From: Lasioglossum baleicum
Lineage: Eukaryota > Arthropoda > Insecta > Hymenoptera > Halictidae
Length of the DNA stretch: 64,000 nt
Direction: 5' to 3'
NCBI RefSeq assembly: GCF_051020765.1
Contig: NC_134941.1
Span: 558,001 to 622,000 of the forward strand
This document shows positions 21,385 through 32,694 of the stretch, piece by piece (position 1 is the first letter of the stretch; every line of letters starts with the position of its first letter). Both the position numbers and the translations under genes were made by a program. The notes beneath the pieces are model-generated. The model did no database searches, was not told where the DNA came from, and saw only the letters and a list, made by a program, of their open reading frames with translations.

Positions 21385-22504
21385 AATTAGCTATCGGTGG
21401 CGCTTGACTTAGCAGAAGCCCACCTATAATTCCACGGGGCCGTAATTCAATTTTATGGGCCATTTTCGATAATACCAGGGACACGGGGTCGTCCGCCTTG
21501 GTACCATACTGCCGGGTTTGTCCCCAAAATAACGCACTAGCTTGTGGGCGTTGCATAACACCGGAAACCGTCCGAAATACGTTTATTGGTCAAGGCCAGG
21601 GTTGCCACCTTATCACCATGTAAAGACCAGAGTGTCACTCATTCGAACCCGGAGATGTAAAAGACAAACAGAAATGTTTGTTCTTGAATATCCGGGAAAC
21701 AAGTGTGGATATTAGGGTGGACCTAAGCTATACTTGGCGAAAAATTTTTATCGAGATACAAAGCACGACGCCCCCCAGAATGGTTCTCTTTGGTGAGAAA
21801 AAAATTTGGGCAAAGTTTGAAATCGATCGAAAAAAAGGATCACGTGGCGCATTTAAATTGAAAATTTTGAAAATTTTGAAATTCATCGTAACTATAAAGT
21901 ATCATATATCGTTGGATTTGTAATTTTTTTCTAAATAAGAATATGGAAAAATTATATGACCTTAATTAAAAAAAAAATAACGATGACCTTGAAATTTCGA
22001 AAATTTGATTTTTTTAAAAAATTGTTTTTGTGCCATTATATTTACCATATTGAACAGTGCAACTTTTTCCTCTGACATTTTTTCGTATAACCACAAATAA
22101 CAGAGATATGTCATTTTGTATTGTACTATTGTACTATACATGTGAATGAATATTTTGAATATATTCTACAGAATAGTGATAAGGAACTATTTCTTATATT
22201 CTAATGTAAGACTATCCGCTTTTAAGATGGCAAGGACAGAGCGGGTCACCAAATAATATGCCGATCAATGGTGAAGCCGCTCGCCAAGAATGCATTTTAT
22301 TAAATGAACAGACAAACAATACAAAATCTAGAGAGAGAATCCAAACTTGACAAGTCACTGGAAGAACGGGTCCTCAGACCCGAAGTGGCTGTAAGGACCC
22401 GCGCTGCCAGCGTATTTTATGACGCTACCCCTCTGGGTTTCCCTGAGAGGGAGGTAGCTGTGTGGTTCGCCTGTGCTGCGGACCCTCGACGTTCGATTTA
22501 CATG

Positions 22505-23222
22505 TTTTTCGCTATTGTTGTTTTCGTTGCGTCAGGATATTGCTGGCGGTAATCTTTTACCATTTGCAGTACCAACTGCTTTTCTTCCTCATTGCGAGCT
22601 AAAATTTGATTGTATGTAATCCTGTATTAGCTTAACGGCTCTTTCTGCCGAATCATTGACCACAGGTAAAGCCTTAACTATATCTAAACCTAGTTTGTAA
22701 GAATCTTCATCTTGCCAAACTACTGGATCTTTTTTAAAAAATTCTGTCAATATATTAAATCTACTAAAAAATTTTCGGCTTTCGTCTGATATAAAACCTG
22801 AAATGTCCTCTTGCATGTGATCGGCCACATTAGTTGGTAAAATGACAAATTTTTTATAATAATCGCCGCTACTAAAAGATCACTAATTGATCAAGAAACT
22901 CTTGTTCCTGTTGATCTTGTATCTGGGATCGTCGTTTACAACTCTTTTGTAAGACCTTCCACTTGTGGTATAATGACTCCAATTTCTCGACGCAGCGACT
23001 GTTTAACTGAACTGGAATTTTGGCCTTTTCCCACAACACCTCCACTTCTTTAACAACAAGGTGTGCACTAGACCGAAGGTTCAATTTCACTTTCCGCAAA
23101 TTATAAAATAGCACTCCTAAAACTTGTCGTTTCGATGGCAACTTAGCGTCAATTATCTGATTTTCATCATGTTCTAATAAGAACAGTTTTTCGCGACTTC
23201 TACTTTCCATTGGGCTTCTCAA
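22505..23222 (-). pseudogene. decayed protein gene of the 2.4-kb element
   Basis: Three pieces read right to left. Piece 1 (23222-22872) is charged and helical, including VLWEKAKIPVQLNSRCVEKL, with a WEKAKIP-QL--RCVEKLE--Y--WK pattern. Piece 2, open from about 22872 and clear at 22828-22603, reads YYKKFVILPTNVADHMQEDI, then ISDESRKFFSRF and ALPVVNDSAERAVKLI. Piece 3 (about 22602-22505) continues one frame over (LARNEEEKQLVLQM...), the shift falling in the AAAA run at 22601-22604. I recall similar sequence in uncharacterised insect proteins but cannot name a family; a transposon protein is inferred from location. An internal deletion between pieces 1 and 2 is likely. Confidence 0.6.
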
Positions 23223-23739
23223 TTTATATAGAAATTGAGTAGTCTTCCTGTATGACTACTGTAACGTCTCGCGTCTGCCAAATCTGGATTGAACGACGAT
23301 GATCACGAGTCCGATTTTGTAAGTTGAGGTGATAGTTGATCAAAGACAACACTTGAGGTTGTATGTTCGCTTACTCGATACTGATGATTACAGTTCGTTA
23401 GCTCAGACAGATCTAATCGGTGGTTCTCTGATACATCTAAATCTTACTTCGGTGTGGATGTCGTTTGTTTGAAAAAGCGTGATGATTGGTTGATGGAGTT
23501 GAAAGTAATTGGTGGAAAAACTTGTAAGGATAGGAGTAGGAATAGGAGTGGGAGTTTAAGTACGGGTTGTTATAAAATTTTTAACGAGGGTTTACATCTG
23601 TTTCCCGGGTGTGCGCTTATGAATTTCAAGATAGGTAAAATTGTAAAAAAGTGGACTTAAGGTCCACGGGGTACATCTGGAGGTAACGTAATAAATTATA
23701 TTGGGTCATAGGTAATAAATGGATATGTTTAAATATCTG
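23223..23739. other. core of the 2.4-kb element, right part
   Basis: No conserved coding sequence recognised; a 68-codon plus-strand frame at 23454-23660 has no known domain. This may be the element's upstream region for the minus-strand gene. Confidence 0.4.
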
Positions 23740-24285
23740 TTATTTGTGGTTCTACGAAAAAATGTCAGAGGAAAAAGTTGCATTGTTCAATATGGTAAAT
23801 ATAATGGCATAAAAAAATTTTTTTTTAAAAATCAAATTTTCGAAATTTCAAGGTCATCGTTATTTTTTTAAAAATTAAGGTCATATAATTTTTCCATATT
23901 CTTATTTAGAAAAAAATTACAAATCCAACGATATATAATACTTTATAGTTACGATGAATTTCAAAATTTTCAAAATTTTCAATTTAAATGCGCCACGTGA
24001 TCCTTTTATCCGATCGATCTTAAATTTTGCACAAATTTTTTTCTCACCAAAGAGAACCATTCTGGGGGGCGTCGTGAAAAAAATTCGTTGGTCAAAAAAT
24101 AAGGACCACCCTAGTGGATATCGTTTAAGCATAGACAATTGAAAATTTAAAAATATCAGTTTTTAAAACTAGGAACTTTTATCGTACAACTAGGAACCAG
24201 TCGTATACAACTTTTGTCAGAATAAACATATTAGTTCTTTAATCTATATCGAGAGTTTGGATACGTACTTCTCTTCTCTCTTATA

Positions 24286-24818
24286 CCGGGTATTTTACCT
24301 AACTTGACCACTTTACCAAACTTGAATGTCTTTGTTGTTTTTAAAGGTAAAATGGGGCTCATACGATACCAAAAAAATTTTATTTTTATGTAATTTTTTT
24401 AGTTTGTAATTTTAATTTTTTTTAAATGAAGGTCACCTTCATTTTTTTAAATGGAATGAGGTATTTTTTAATACATCAATCGATGCAGCTGGACATTCGT
24501 TACAAAAAGTACTAACACTACTAACAAAAGTTCTTACACAAGTAAGTAAACGCTAACGTCTTATGTTAGTACACACGACAGTAATGATGTTTTAGAGTTA
24601 TTTAAATTGAAATATCTCCTGAACTACTAACTTTTCGACATACATAGGTTAGTACTTTTTTATAACTTCATATCTCTAAAAAAAATTACATAGAAACAAA
24701 AATTCTTTTGGTATCGTATGAGCTCCATTTTACCATTCAACTTTGTCCTTCAGATATTTTACGTATCTTTAAAATCAACAAAGATATTCAAGGTGGTCAA
24801 GTTAGGTGAAATACCCAG
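24286..24818. mobile_element. mariner-type fold-back MITE
   Basis: Ends CCGGGTATTTTACCTAACTT and AAGTTAGGTGAAATACCCAG, TA at 24284-24285 and 24819-24820. Arms contain GGTAAAATGG(G/A)GCTCATACGA-type blocks inverted near 24700. Non-coding, 533 bp. Confidence 0.85.
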
Positions 24819-24820
24819 TA

Positions 24821-25436
24821 TAGTAAAGTACGTTTCTGACACAAAATTGTCAAATATCCCGTGAAGTATTGACATTTCGATGACTTTGGGTTAGCACAAT
24901 ACTTTTATTTGATGATTGGTTTGAAGATTGGTTGAAAAAAAAAATTGGGTTGCATTAAAGAATTAAGTGCAATTGCGTCTGGCGGTTGCATCGGTACAAC
25001 CACATAAAAAATAAGGTCATAGGACGTTAGGATGTATTATGAGATATGATTTTTTCCTCTATAATTTTTTTATATTTTTACTTAAAAAAAGAGTAGTAAC
25101 TTGTCTCAGTTCCCAGAATCATGCGGTATAAAAATACAATGATAAAATCTGCAACAAAAAAAGCAATAGGAGCTAAGGCTAGAGTTTACAAAATTTCCTA
25201 ACTTCAAGGGTTCTTCTCGATTCTGCAAAATCTTCCACATTATTTATTTGTGACGTGATATTTAGATCATAGAGAGAAATTCCCCCCCAATAGAGATGTC
25301 GCTGTATGAAATTTAACAATTTATTGTTAACTGTAAACAATTTATTACTATCTCGTTTTTTCTACAACCCGGAGATTTTTCCAATAAAGCCGGAGGCCAG
25401 AGATTTGTTTCAAACCGCGGAGAAGTGGCAACCCCG
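24821..25436. other. right part of the interrupted hAT
   Basis: AT-rich; no gene seen. Confidence 0.4.
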
Positions 25437-25444
25437 GTGAAGGC

Positions 25445-25929
25445 CAATGCCCCCACTAGCCTAATATTTTCTGTGGAGGGAATTTTCTAGTTTACTTCTT
25501 TCCCCGAGTCTTTTCCATCCACAACAGATCACCTCGAACACTCGCATTAAAAACATCACTCCTAATCTTAACTGCATAACTATTCTGTTTTGTTAAATAC
25601 ATTCATTGTTATAAGTCAGTGTTGCAATTACTGCCGTGATAGAGTATCACAAACCTTGGAAACCAGGTCGCATATTTATCATATGAGCACGCGTCACATC
25701 GTGAATACAACAATTTTCGAGCCGGAGCGGAGACGCCGCAACACGTAGTGTTTTCAATTCAATTCGATGCCAGCTATAAGAACGTGTTCTCCTTGATACC
25801 ATAGAATTATACAACGTCCGTCTAAAACGTTTCTATGCATCTTTAAACTTCAGAAAATAAAAGCGTGTATATGTATATATACTAGGTGGCTATTATATTT
25901 ACTCTTGTTAAAATTTCTTTTACGGCACC
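25445..25929. other. unassigned, no gene supported
   Basis: Moderate GC; possible unique host DNA continuing from the hAT target at 21385-21596. Confidence 0.35.
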
Positions 25930-26656
25930 CCCAGACAGATAGCACACGACGTCTTAAATACGTCCATTTTACATCTATTTCAGGTCTGAAAGTTTTACGT
26001 CCTAAAATGACGTCTTTGACACCATAAACAGTGTGGTTTTTATATATCCATAATCTAGCAATATTAGCATTGGTATTATTTGTTTGAGTTAGTGTTTTTG
26101 CTTCAATTTCAATTCAATTTCAATTCCAATTGCAATTTCAATTTCAATTCAAATTCCAATTCCAATCTCAATTAGAATTCCAATTCCAATTGCAATTCCA
26201 GTTTCAATTCCAATTCCAATTGTAATTCCAATTTCAATTCAAATTCCAATTCCAATCTCAATTTGAATTCCAATTTGAATTCCAATTCCAATCTCAATTC
26301 CAATTTCCAATTCAATTGTTATTTTTATTACACTTTTTATTCCAATTCCATATGCGTTTTCTGATAAAGCTATTTATTGATTAAACTTTAAACTCGTTTT
26401 TGTCGAAATCTATTTTTACTATTACCTTCTTTTAATTTAATGGACATTTATGGACCTTTAAGACTTCTTAGGGACGTCTTAAAAGACCTCCCGAATGTCC
26501 TACGAACGTCTCCTGAACATCAATTAGACGTTTTAAAGACGTCTTTAAGACGTGCCGTTTTCTAACACACGAGACGTTCAGGATACGTTCGTAGGACATT
26601 CGAGACATCTTTAAGATGTCTGAATGTCCAACTACAGACGTCTTTTGTGCTATTTG
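25930..26656. mobile_element. CCCAGATAGCAC-family element, inverted relative to 20492-21384
   Basis: CAGATAGCACACGACGTCTT at the left and GTGCTATTTGAG at the right. The order of blocks is that of 20492-21384 reversed, including the leader TATTATTTGTTTGAGTTAG (26085-26103) before the minisatellite. The right arm has the same ACGTCTTTAAGACGT cluster. The minus-strand frame at 26468-26695 lies in that arm and is not a gene. Confidence 0.75.
26098..26322. repeat. CAATTCCAATTT minisatellite
   Basis: Core of the surrounding element, same unit type as the other arrays. Confidence 0.9.
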
Positions 26657-27436
26657 AGAGAGTTGTTCCAAATAATTCAAAACAAATCTGTGCAAAGTTT
26701 AAGACCTTGCCCCTTGAGAAAGTGGAACTCAAAAATTTTTAAGACTCAAAAAAATGAAAATATAAAATCTGCGGCAAAAAAATCTGCAATTAAATAAAAT
26801 AAATTCAGCAAGTTAAAAGAAAAACACATTTTTCGCTAATGTTTATTCATTCAAATTTCAGAAAAAATTTTTGGATTTTGGTCCAACGTATTTTTATTTT
26901 AATGTTTAATTCATTTGGGGAAACGTTTTCCCATTATCCGATCGAGCTCAAACTTTGCACACATTTTTTTACAGTTTACGAAAGTATACTTTCGTGTTGT
27001 ATCTTTGAACCGGATGCAGTACTGTTAGTATAATTCGTCATTTTACTCGCAGAACATGCTGAAACCGTATCCCAGGAAAATCTGGAGCACCTTGTATTTA
27101 TACGATGTAAATGAAGAAACATAAACTTATTCTACTGTGCAGCTATGTTGCCTTAAATCACGTTGTGCTCTTTATTTCCATACACACCGTGTACATTCTG
27201 AAAATAGGTTACGAAGACGGAAAGCATGAAAAATTCGTATTAACATTTCTTCATAATCGATAAATTAAACGCGCATGTTTCAACAGGATTTGACATCTAT
27301 CGTAACTTGAATTTCAAGTTTCCACCGCATTTTTATTGTACTTCAGTATTATATAACTTTTCAGTTTGTCACTCCGTTTTATAACAAAAACGGTTCCTTG
27401 AAGAAATTAAGGTCAAGGGTATACAGTGAGTGAGTC
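26657..27436. other. unassigned, no gene supported
   Basis: AT-rich with short frames only (for example 26839-27033); no domain recognised. Confidence 0.35.
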
Positions 27437-27760
27437 ATATGTATAAAGTACGCGTCCATTCTTGAATGGAGCACAAACAACTTGAATTTTTTGAGAAAAT
27501 AGGAGAATTAGTTTGCTAGATGATGTGTGAAAAAGATGCTAAAAATACGACACATATCTATAAAACGCAGTTTTTAAATTTTCAATACAGGCTCATATAA
27601 AAAAAATTGTAGAAAATAACCCTTTTTCTCCATAATTTTGATCAATTGTAATCTTTTAAAAAAATTTTTCATGTTATGCAGTAAACTATTTGTTTTAACT
27701 TCTCAAGAAAATCGAAGTCGTTTTAAATAATTTAGTAGTTCTTTAATTTTACGGAGTGGT
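27437..27760. mobile_element. partial fold-back element of the CAGTCAGTC group
   Basis: Starts near CAGTGAGTGAGTCATATGTA and carries the arm blocks ACACATATCTATAAAACGCA and its neighbour TCAATACAGGCTCATATAA, followed by partial inverted copies. Diverged; ends approximate. Confidence 0.5.
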
Positions 27761-28253
27761 GTATTATTTGAATATTATTATGGAACCTTGTGTTTTTAGA
27801 AAGTTTCACGGTCTATAGTGGTGGGCAAAAGTATTGGCACAGTACGAAATTCCACATACAAACGCATATAACTTGTTATATCTTTATGTACAATACTTAG
27901 AACTCGAATGGTGACTCAAATCACGACGTCACGACTAAAAATTGCTGTATCATTATTCAAAATATTGTTTACATTATTAAATATATTGGCATCTAATCGA
28001 TTACTAAATATTTATGAGTATTGTATGAGATATTATATCAATTTCATATCCATAAAATGAAAAAAGTCATATAATGGAATTATTCTAGGTCGGAAGAAAT
28101 GTTTAATTTTCAGGTTAAAATAGCTCTGAGTGCAAAGAATTAAAACAGAAAGTACGTATGCTGTGGATGAAATACTGTGTACGTAATGAATAGAAATGTA
28201 ATAAAAAGACAAAAACATTTGTACATTTGCAATAATTGTATGTCAAATTGAAG

Positions 28254-29000
28254 TTTTAATATTTTGTCGCATGTCCTCTTTGTTTCATCATCTCTTGCAT
28301 TCTGTGCGGCATTGAATGGTCTCATTTTCTTGTAAATTATTAACTAATTTTGTTCCATTATTCTAAGTATTGCTTCTTTCAACTGCGATGTGTTAGAAAT
28401 ATTATGTTTACTACATTTCTTTCTAATTCATGCCATAAGTTTTCTACTGACGGAGCTAAAGGCAGAGTAGAAGTAGACTGCGGATCTTAATGCATTTATG
28501 GCTTCTGAAAATTTTCAAGCAATGCCAGAATATATCTTTTTCTTCTTAAATATCGTCCCGAAAAATTGCAAATTGCATAAACTTCCGTAGTCTAATTATA
28601 AGTAATTCATTCTTGAGTATTTTATGATTTATAATTTATAAGCAAGAGCGTTGTCTTGTTGAAAGTAATAATTACAGGATGAATTCAATTTATCGACACT
28701 TTTCATGAGATTATTTTCTAAAATGTTTACATAAATGCAAGCATCAACTGCTCCATCAAGTAATACCAATTCTCCTACTACAGATGATGACATACATCCC
28801 CAAATATGTATCTATCTACTCCGTCACCTCCATGTTTCGCTGCAGCTTGCATGTTCTTAACATCCATTTCAGTGTTACGTTTTCTCCTCATTAATATTTA
28901 GCTGTTTAACCTAAATTTGTATATAAAAATAATTTCCATCTGAGAATAGAATTTTATTATAAAAATCAATACCTTTATTCATATTCGTTTTGCTGCGTTA
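28254..29000 (-). pseudogene. Tc1-family transposase pseudogene
   Basis: Read leftward from about 29000: a KHGG segment, then GCMSSSVVGELVLLDGA and the second catalytic motif in YYFQQDNALAY (near 28630-28670); after the MITE, a SPD-type third-motif tail in APSVENLWHELERNV (about 28410-28460) and the C-terminus MPHRMQEMMKQRGHATKY with a stop at 28254-28256. Pieces are in different frames and the MITE at 28476-28592 splits the gene between the second and third catalytic motifs. Long dead. Confidence 0.8.
28476..28592. mobile_element. MITE, GACTGCGGATC family, inside the Tc1 gene
   Basis: Ends GACTGCGGATCTTAATGCAT and TTGCATAAACTTCCGTAGTC, TA at 28474-28475 and 28593-28594. 117 bp, the shortest copy here. 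Confidence 0.85.
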
Positions 29001-29152
29001 AGTTTCTTTAGCTGGTGATACATGCAGATTATTCAGCACTTTTCAGTACCCCACCGTTTTACTACTAATTTCTCCAGTTTGTCTGTACTACTAATTTTAT
29101 AACAAGTTTAAGACTGTAGAATATATTCCCACCAAAATAATAAGGTAATACA

Positions 29153-29267
29153 TTTTTAAATGTTTTTGGCGCAATGGTTCGATCGTTTATTACGAATTAC
29201 ATTTACGTTTATTACATTTAAAAATTTATTATCAGCAAATACGATCGATAGAAGAAACATATTTAAA
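29153..29267. mobile_element. short TTTAAATGTTT-ended repeat
   Basis: Starts TTTTTAAATGTTTTTGGCGC, ends AAGAAACATATTTAAA. The same unit, longer in the middle, lies at 41673-41844 in the loop of another MITE; a fragment is near 59090. Probably an independent small element. Confidence 0.55.
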
Positions 29268-29589
29268 ATAATAAGGTATTATAAAAAATGTGGTATGGAA
29301 CAAAGCAAATGGCCTGAATGAAAGATCAATATGGAACGTCTTCTGCATACTACTTTTCCAATTTTTGTATAGGATTTTCATTCTTTATATAGATTTAATA
29401 TAAATCTTTCTCTCCTCGGGAGTTGTTTCTTTTCCTTTTCTTCTCGCTTTTACACTTTCTTGAAAGTTTAGCATCTCAACTACCTTCTGCACTGCCAGAA
29501 AGTCACCTAAAGCAGACATGTCAAACACGCGGCTTGTTGACAAGCACTCTACGGCCTGACCAAATACTTCAAAACTCTTGATGACAATT

Positions 29590-30400
29590 TACAACTGGAA
29601 TTAATCGAAATCTCTTTAACTCGAAAACCTCTATAAGACGAAAATCTTGTTCATTCCCTTCCGCTGCACTTGAAAAAACTACAAATCAAAATAAAACTTC
29701 CCTTAACTCGAATTATTTTCCACGACCGTGGAAGCTAAACTAACTAAACCAGCAGTAAAGCTTTACGAAGTTTGTAGAAAGAATTAGTTGAAAATACCAT
29801 TGATCAACAGCCCGTTAATTCATTAATATGTAAAACTTAACAATATCTTTCTTCATAAGCTCTTAACAAATCTCCTTTTAGTACAGTCAAACCTCGATAA
29901 CTCGAATCTCTTTAACTCGAAAATTTTGTTCATTCCCTTCCGTTGCACTTTAAAATCCTCTATACATATGTATATCGAAATAGAATTTCCTTTAACTCGA
30001 ATTATTCTCCACTAGCGTGGAAGCTAAACAAGCTGAAACAGCAATAAATGCTTTAAGAAGTTTCGTAGAAAGATGCGATGACATTGAAGAAAATATATTC
30101 TCTGCTTACCATTGAAAATACCATTGATCAACAATCTATTAATTCATTAATGCAGAGTAAAATCACAGATTTCTTTAACATGTATAAGCCTAGTAGATTA
30201 TATTTACTATATGTATATAAAATAAATAATTCATCTCTAAAAATTCAACTTTTCTTTCTCTAAACCTATTACAATACAAACCCCCTGTAAGTCGAATTTT
30301 CGTAGGATAAACATTTCTTATTCAAAGGCTTTGATGAGTCAAAACCTCTATAACTCGAAGATTTTAGTTCTTCCCTTGAGATTCGAGTTCAAATGTTGGG
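29590..30400. repeat. pogo/Tigger-like fragments with ACTCGAA repeats
   Basis: CAGTCAAACCTCGATAACTC at 29884 is a typical pogo-group end. Two diverged direct copies of a unit containing ACTCGAA...TTGTTCATTCCCTTCCG (about 29620-29860, 29884-30170) and a third trace near 30330-30370 are visible. The 61-codon frame at 30078-30263 has no clear homology. Confidence 0.5.
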
Positions 30401-30489
30401 ATTCTATATTTCTACAATAATTTATCTGTTGACCAATTTCCCAATATGTCAATATGTTGAGCAATTAGGCATACTGTAGCACATATATG

Positions 30490-30618
30490 TGTGAACTGCT
30501 ATTTGCAACGTTGAAAAATAATGAAACTGCGGAAAAGTCAAGATTAACAGATCAGCGTGTACAATCAATTCCAAAAATAATTATAGCTCAACAAATTCAA
30601 CTAAATTTTCAAAAATGA
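30490..30618 (+). pseudogene. hAT transposase C-terminal dimerisation remnant
   Basis: One frame reads CELLFATLKNNETAEKSRLT, then DQRVQSIPKI, ending in a stop at about 30616. The CE-xF---K-NK----RLT-E-L pattern is the hAT C-terminal (dimerisation) region as in GTF2IRD2/FAM200-like transposases. The rest of the gene is missing. Confidence 0.7.
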
Positions 30619-30829
30619 AATAGTTTTACTCGAATAAGTTAAACTTGAACGAAAACAACTTTTACACATCAAATGTATTTTTGTAATGTTGTTGCATAAT
30701 GTTAATAAAAAAATGTGTTTCTTCTTTATTTCGATACTGCTTATTTTATTGCGGCCCTAGAATTAATGTATAATACTTAACGAGGCCCTTGGTGGTAAAA
30801 GAGTTTGACACGTCTGACCTAAAGTGACT

Positions 30830-31168
30830 ACCAAGATGATCTTTAATGGAAAACTAGTTTCCCCAGCCGCAAGATGATTGCGACATATAGTTTTACTTAT
30901 TACGTACACAGTATTTCATCCACATACGTACTTTCTGTTTGGGTGTACAAGTAAATAAGATATTTTACATAAAGATACAACAAAGCCATAACAAGTAATT
31001 ATTTCAATAGCTATAAGTAGGAAGTTCATAAAATAAAAATTGTCCAAGTCAATTGTAAGAAACAGGAGTAAATTAATTAATACATTTTCTCTTTTAATAA
31101 TTCTAACTAGTCGAAAATAATGTAAAAGCAGCATACAATTCTTCTAATGATTTTTCAGTTTTGTATTT
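30830..31168. other. part of the Tc1 element or older insertion
   Basis: AT-rich; 30890-30940 resembles 28145-28200 inverted (CGTACTTTCTG, CACAGTATTTCATCCACA), so it is probably the Tc1 element's other subterminal arm. The 72-codon minus frame here is not a gene. Confidence 0.45.
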
Positions 31169-31176
31169 GACTAATA

Positions 31177-31613
31177 CAGTGGTCGGCAAACTCGTTAGTC
31201 AAAAGAGCCAAATATCAGCAATACATACAACGATTTAGAATGTAAGATTAGGATTTACAATTAGTGTCTACCGTTCATATTAATTTAACTTTATATAACG
31301 ATATATACTTCATTATTATTTGTAAAGTGTTATACTAATGTATGCTATATAAACCAAACATGGTTTACAGCATCAATATGTAAATAGAAAATACAATGAT
31401 TTTGATTTCGTTCGTTTGAGAGCGAAATTTCTTTACAAGAACCGTTCTTAGAAGTCGGTTAAAACTAGGTATACTGAATAAAGCTAATGATTATTTGAAT
31501 TTAGGTATAACACACTGACTGATTGAAAATCGTATTAAAATAAAATAGATTAATTTTAAACACGTCATTCGTGGAAGAGCCGCACTCAAGTAGCCGCAGT
31601 TTGCCGACCACTG
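31177..31613. mobile_element. hAT-like MITE
   Basis: CAGTGGTCGGCAAACT and AGTTTGCCGACCACTG are exact inverted ends; inside, GAGCCAAATA and GAGCCGCACTC near the ends are typical of hAT elements. Flanks GACTAATA/AACTAAAT match only partly, so the TSD has decayed. Non-coding. Confidence 0.75.
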
Positions 31614-31718
31614 AACTAAATACATTTTGCCGTTAAGTGCGTCAAATCCGCAGTCCAGTTATAAGCGTTTCTATGTGGAATTTCGTACACTGTGCCAATA
31701 CTTTTGTCCATCACTGTA

Positions 31719-32694
31719 CCAATGACGTTGGTTGCATTTTTATCGTTTTCGTTGACGTGGAAAATTCAACGCATGACAACGCCGGACAAGAAAGCAGAAA
31801 GAACTGGAAAGAACGATGTTCCTCGAGACAGAGTGTTGGCTCTGAATTTCCAGCGACGTACTATACATAAATACACTGTACTATATGTAATTATGTATAC
31901 TCTACGTATACTACAAACGATGCGTCCATGTCCGCGACGCGACCCGACCGGTGCGCTGGTAGCTGGTAGAGACTGGTAGAGACCGACTACTCGAATCGAA
32001 GTGTATCTTTCTCAACCGTCGCGACGCGAACGACGCGACTCGACGACTCGGCTGGACTCGGCTCGACGCGACCCGACGCGTCGAGTCGCGACGTGGCGCT
32101 GCGTGCATCCGTTGTTTGTGTTACGGGTTTGCATACGAGTGTGTTCATTAGAGGTTTCGAAAGTCGGTGTCTATGGTTCACGGCCTTTTTATTACCGGTG
32201 TAAGTGACTTCATTTGTATGACTCATCGTATCGCGTCTAGCATTATACATAGAAAGGCGGGGTGCATGGCGTTCCGTTCATTGCATGCTTCAAACAAATC
32301 GAGTAATTGTCCGCTAAGACTACCGTATCCAGCACGGATCGATTTGTTTTCGACGTTAATTTTCTACCAAAGCCAGTTTTACGCATAACGCTTTCACTCT
32401 GTAATGATTTAATAGTTTCAGAAAAGGATTCGTTTGTATCATTGCTCGTATTACGTGAGTACTCGCAATGAAAATCGTACACCTATTCATCGATCATAAT
32501 ATTTGTTTAAATCATTTACTGGTTTGAGATTTCGGTAAAGTTGCCGATGATGTGGATCCTTTCCGATTTCAATGAGTTTTAGATATGTTGTCAAGATCAT
32601 CATTCTGAAGATTCTGATTGAGATACTCGGAAAAAACTTCATTTGTGAATTCCTTGATAGCGAACACCGCTTCGTGCGGCAGAAACATCGTAGG
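31719..32694. other. CpG-rich island 31920-32110 and unassigned flank
   Basis: CpG-dense stretch with CGACGCGAC/CGACTCG units, unlike the AT-rich surroundings. Followed by GGTGTAAGTGACTT (about 32199-32212), which could be a splice donor after a 5' exon. No protein recognised in any frame. A host promoter/first non-coding exon is possible; an expanded CGACT repeat is the alternative. Confidence 0.3.

Larger units (their letters stand above)
21713..24113 (-). mobile_element. 2.4-kb DNA transposon, superfamily unassigned
   Basis: Ends TAGGGTGGACC and GGACCACCCTA; GTGGATAT is duplicated exactly on both sides (21705-21712, 24114-24121). Behind the ends are inverted arms of about 400 bp (21713-22110 against 23740-24113; key block CGACGCCCCCCAGAATGGTT). 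The core carries minus-strand coding remnants (22505-23222). 8-bp TSD occurs in hAT and P among others; the ends and the protein do not let me choose. Confidence 0.85.
21597..25436. mobile_element. hAT-type element interrupted by two insertions
   Basis: Left end CAGGGTTGCCAC and right end GTGGCAACCCCG, flanked by GTCAAGGC (21589-21596) and GTGAAGGC (25437-25444), a 7/8 match. Removing the nested elements at 21713-24113 and 24286-24818 leaves about 0.9 kb, so it is itself a deletion derivative. No hAT transposase motif seen in the remainder. Confidence 0.7.
29513..30816 (+). mobile_element. hAT element, deleted
   Basis: Ends CAGACATGTCAAAC and GTTTGACACGTCTG with ACCTAAAG duplicated exactly (29505-29512, 30817-30824). 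1304 bp. Carries a hAT C-terminal coding remnant at 30490-30618. Pogo-like repeats with AACCTCGATAACTCGAA ends occupy much of the middle. Confidence 0.9.
27816..31716 (-). mobile_element. Tc1-type element expanded by nested insertions
   Basis: Left end TAGTGGTGGGCAAAAGTATT and right end AATACTTTTGTCCATCACTG; both continue into TGGCACAGTACGAAATTCC and its complement. TA at 27814-27815 and 31717-31718. Its transposase pseudogene is at 28254-29000. The 3.9 kb includes a MITE (28476-28592), a hAT (29513-30816) and a hAT-like MITE (31177-31613); without them it would be near the usual 1.6-2 kb. Confidence 0.8.

Noticed and set aside
22304..22552. 82-codon plus-strand frame opposite the end of the minus-strand remnant
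   Set aside because: Its last part overlaps the recognised minus-strand C-terminus and it has no domain; only the GC-rich unit is unusual.
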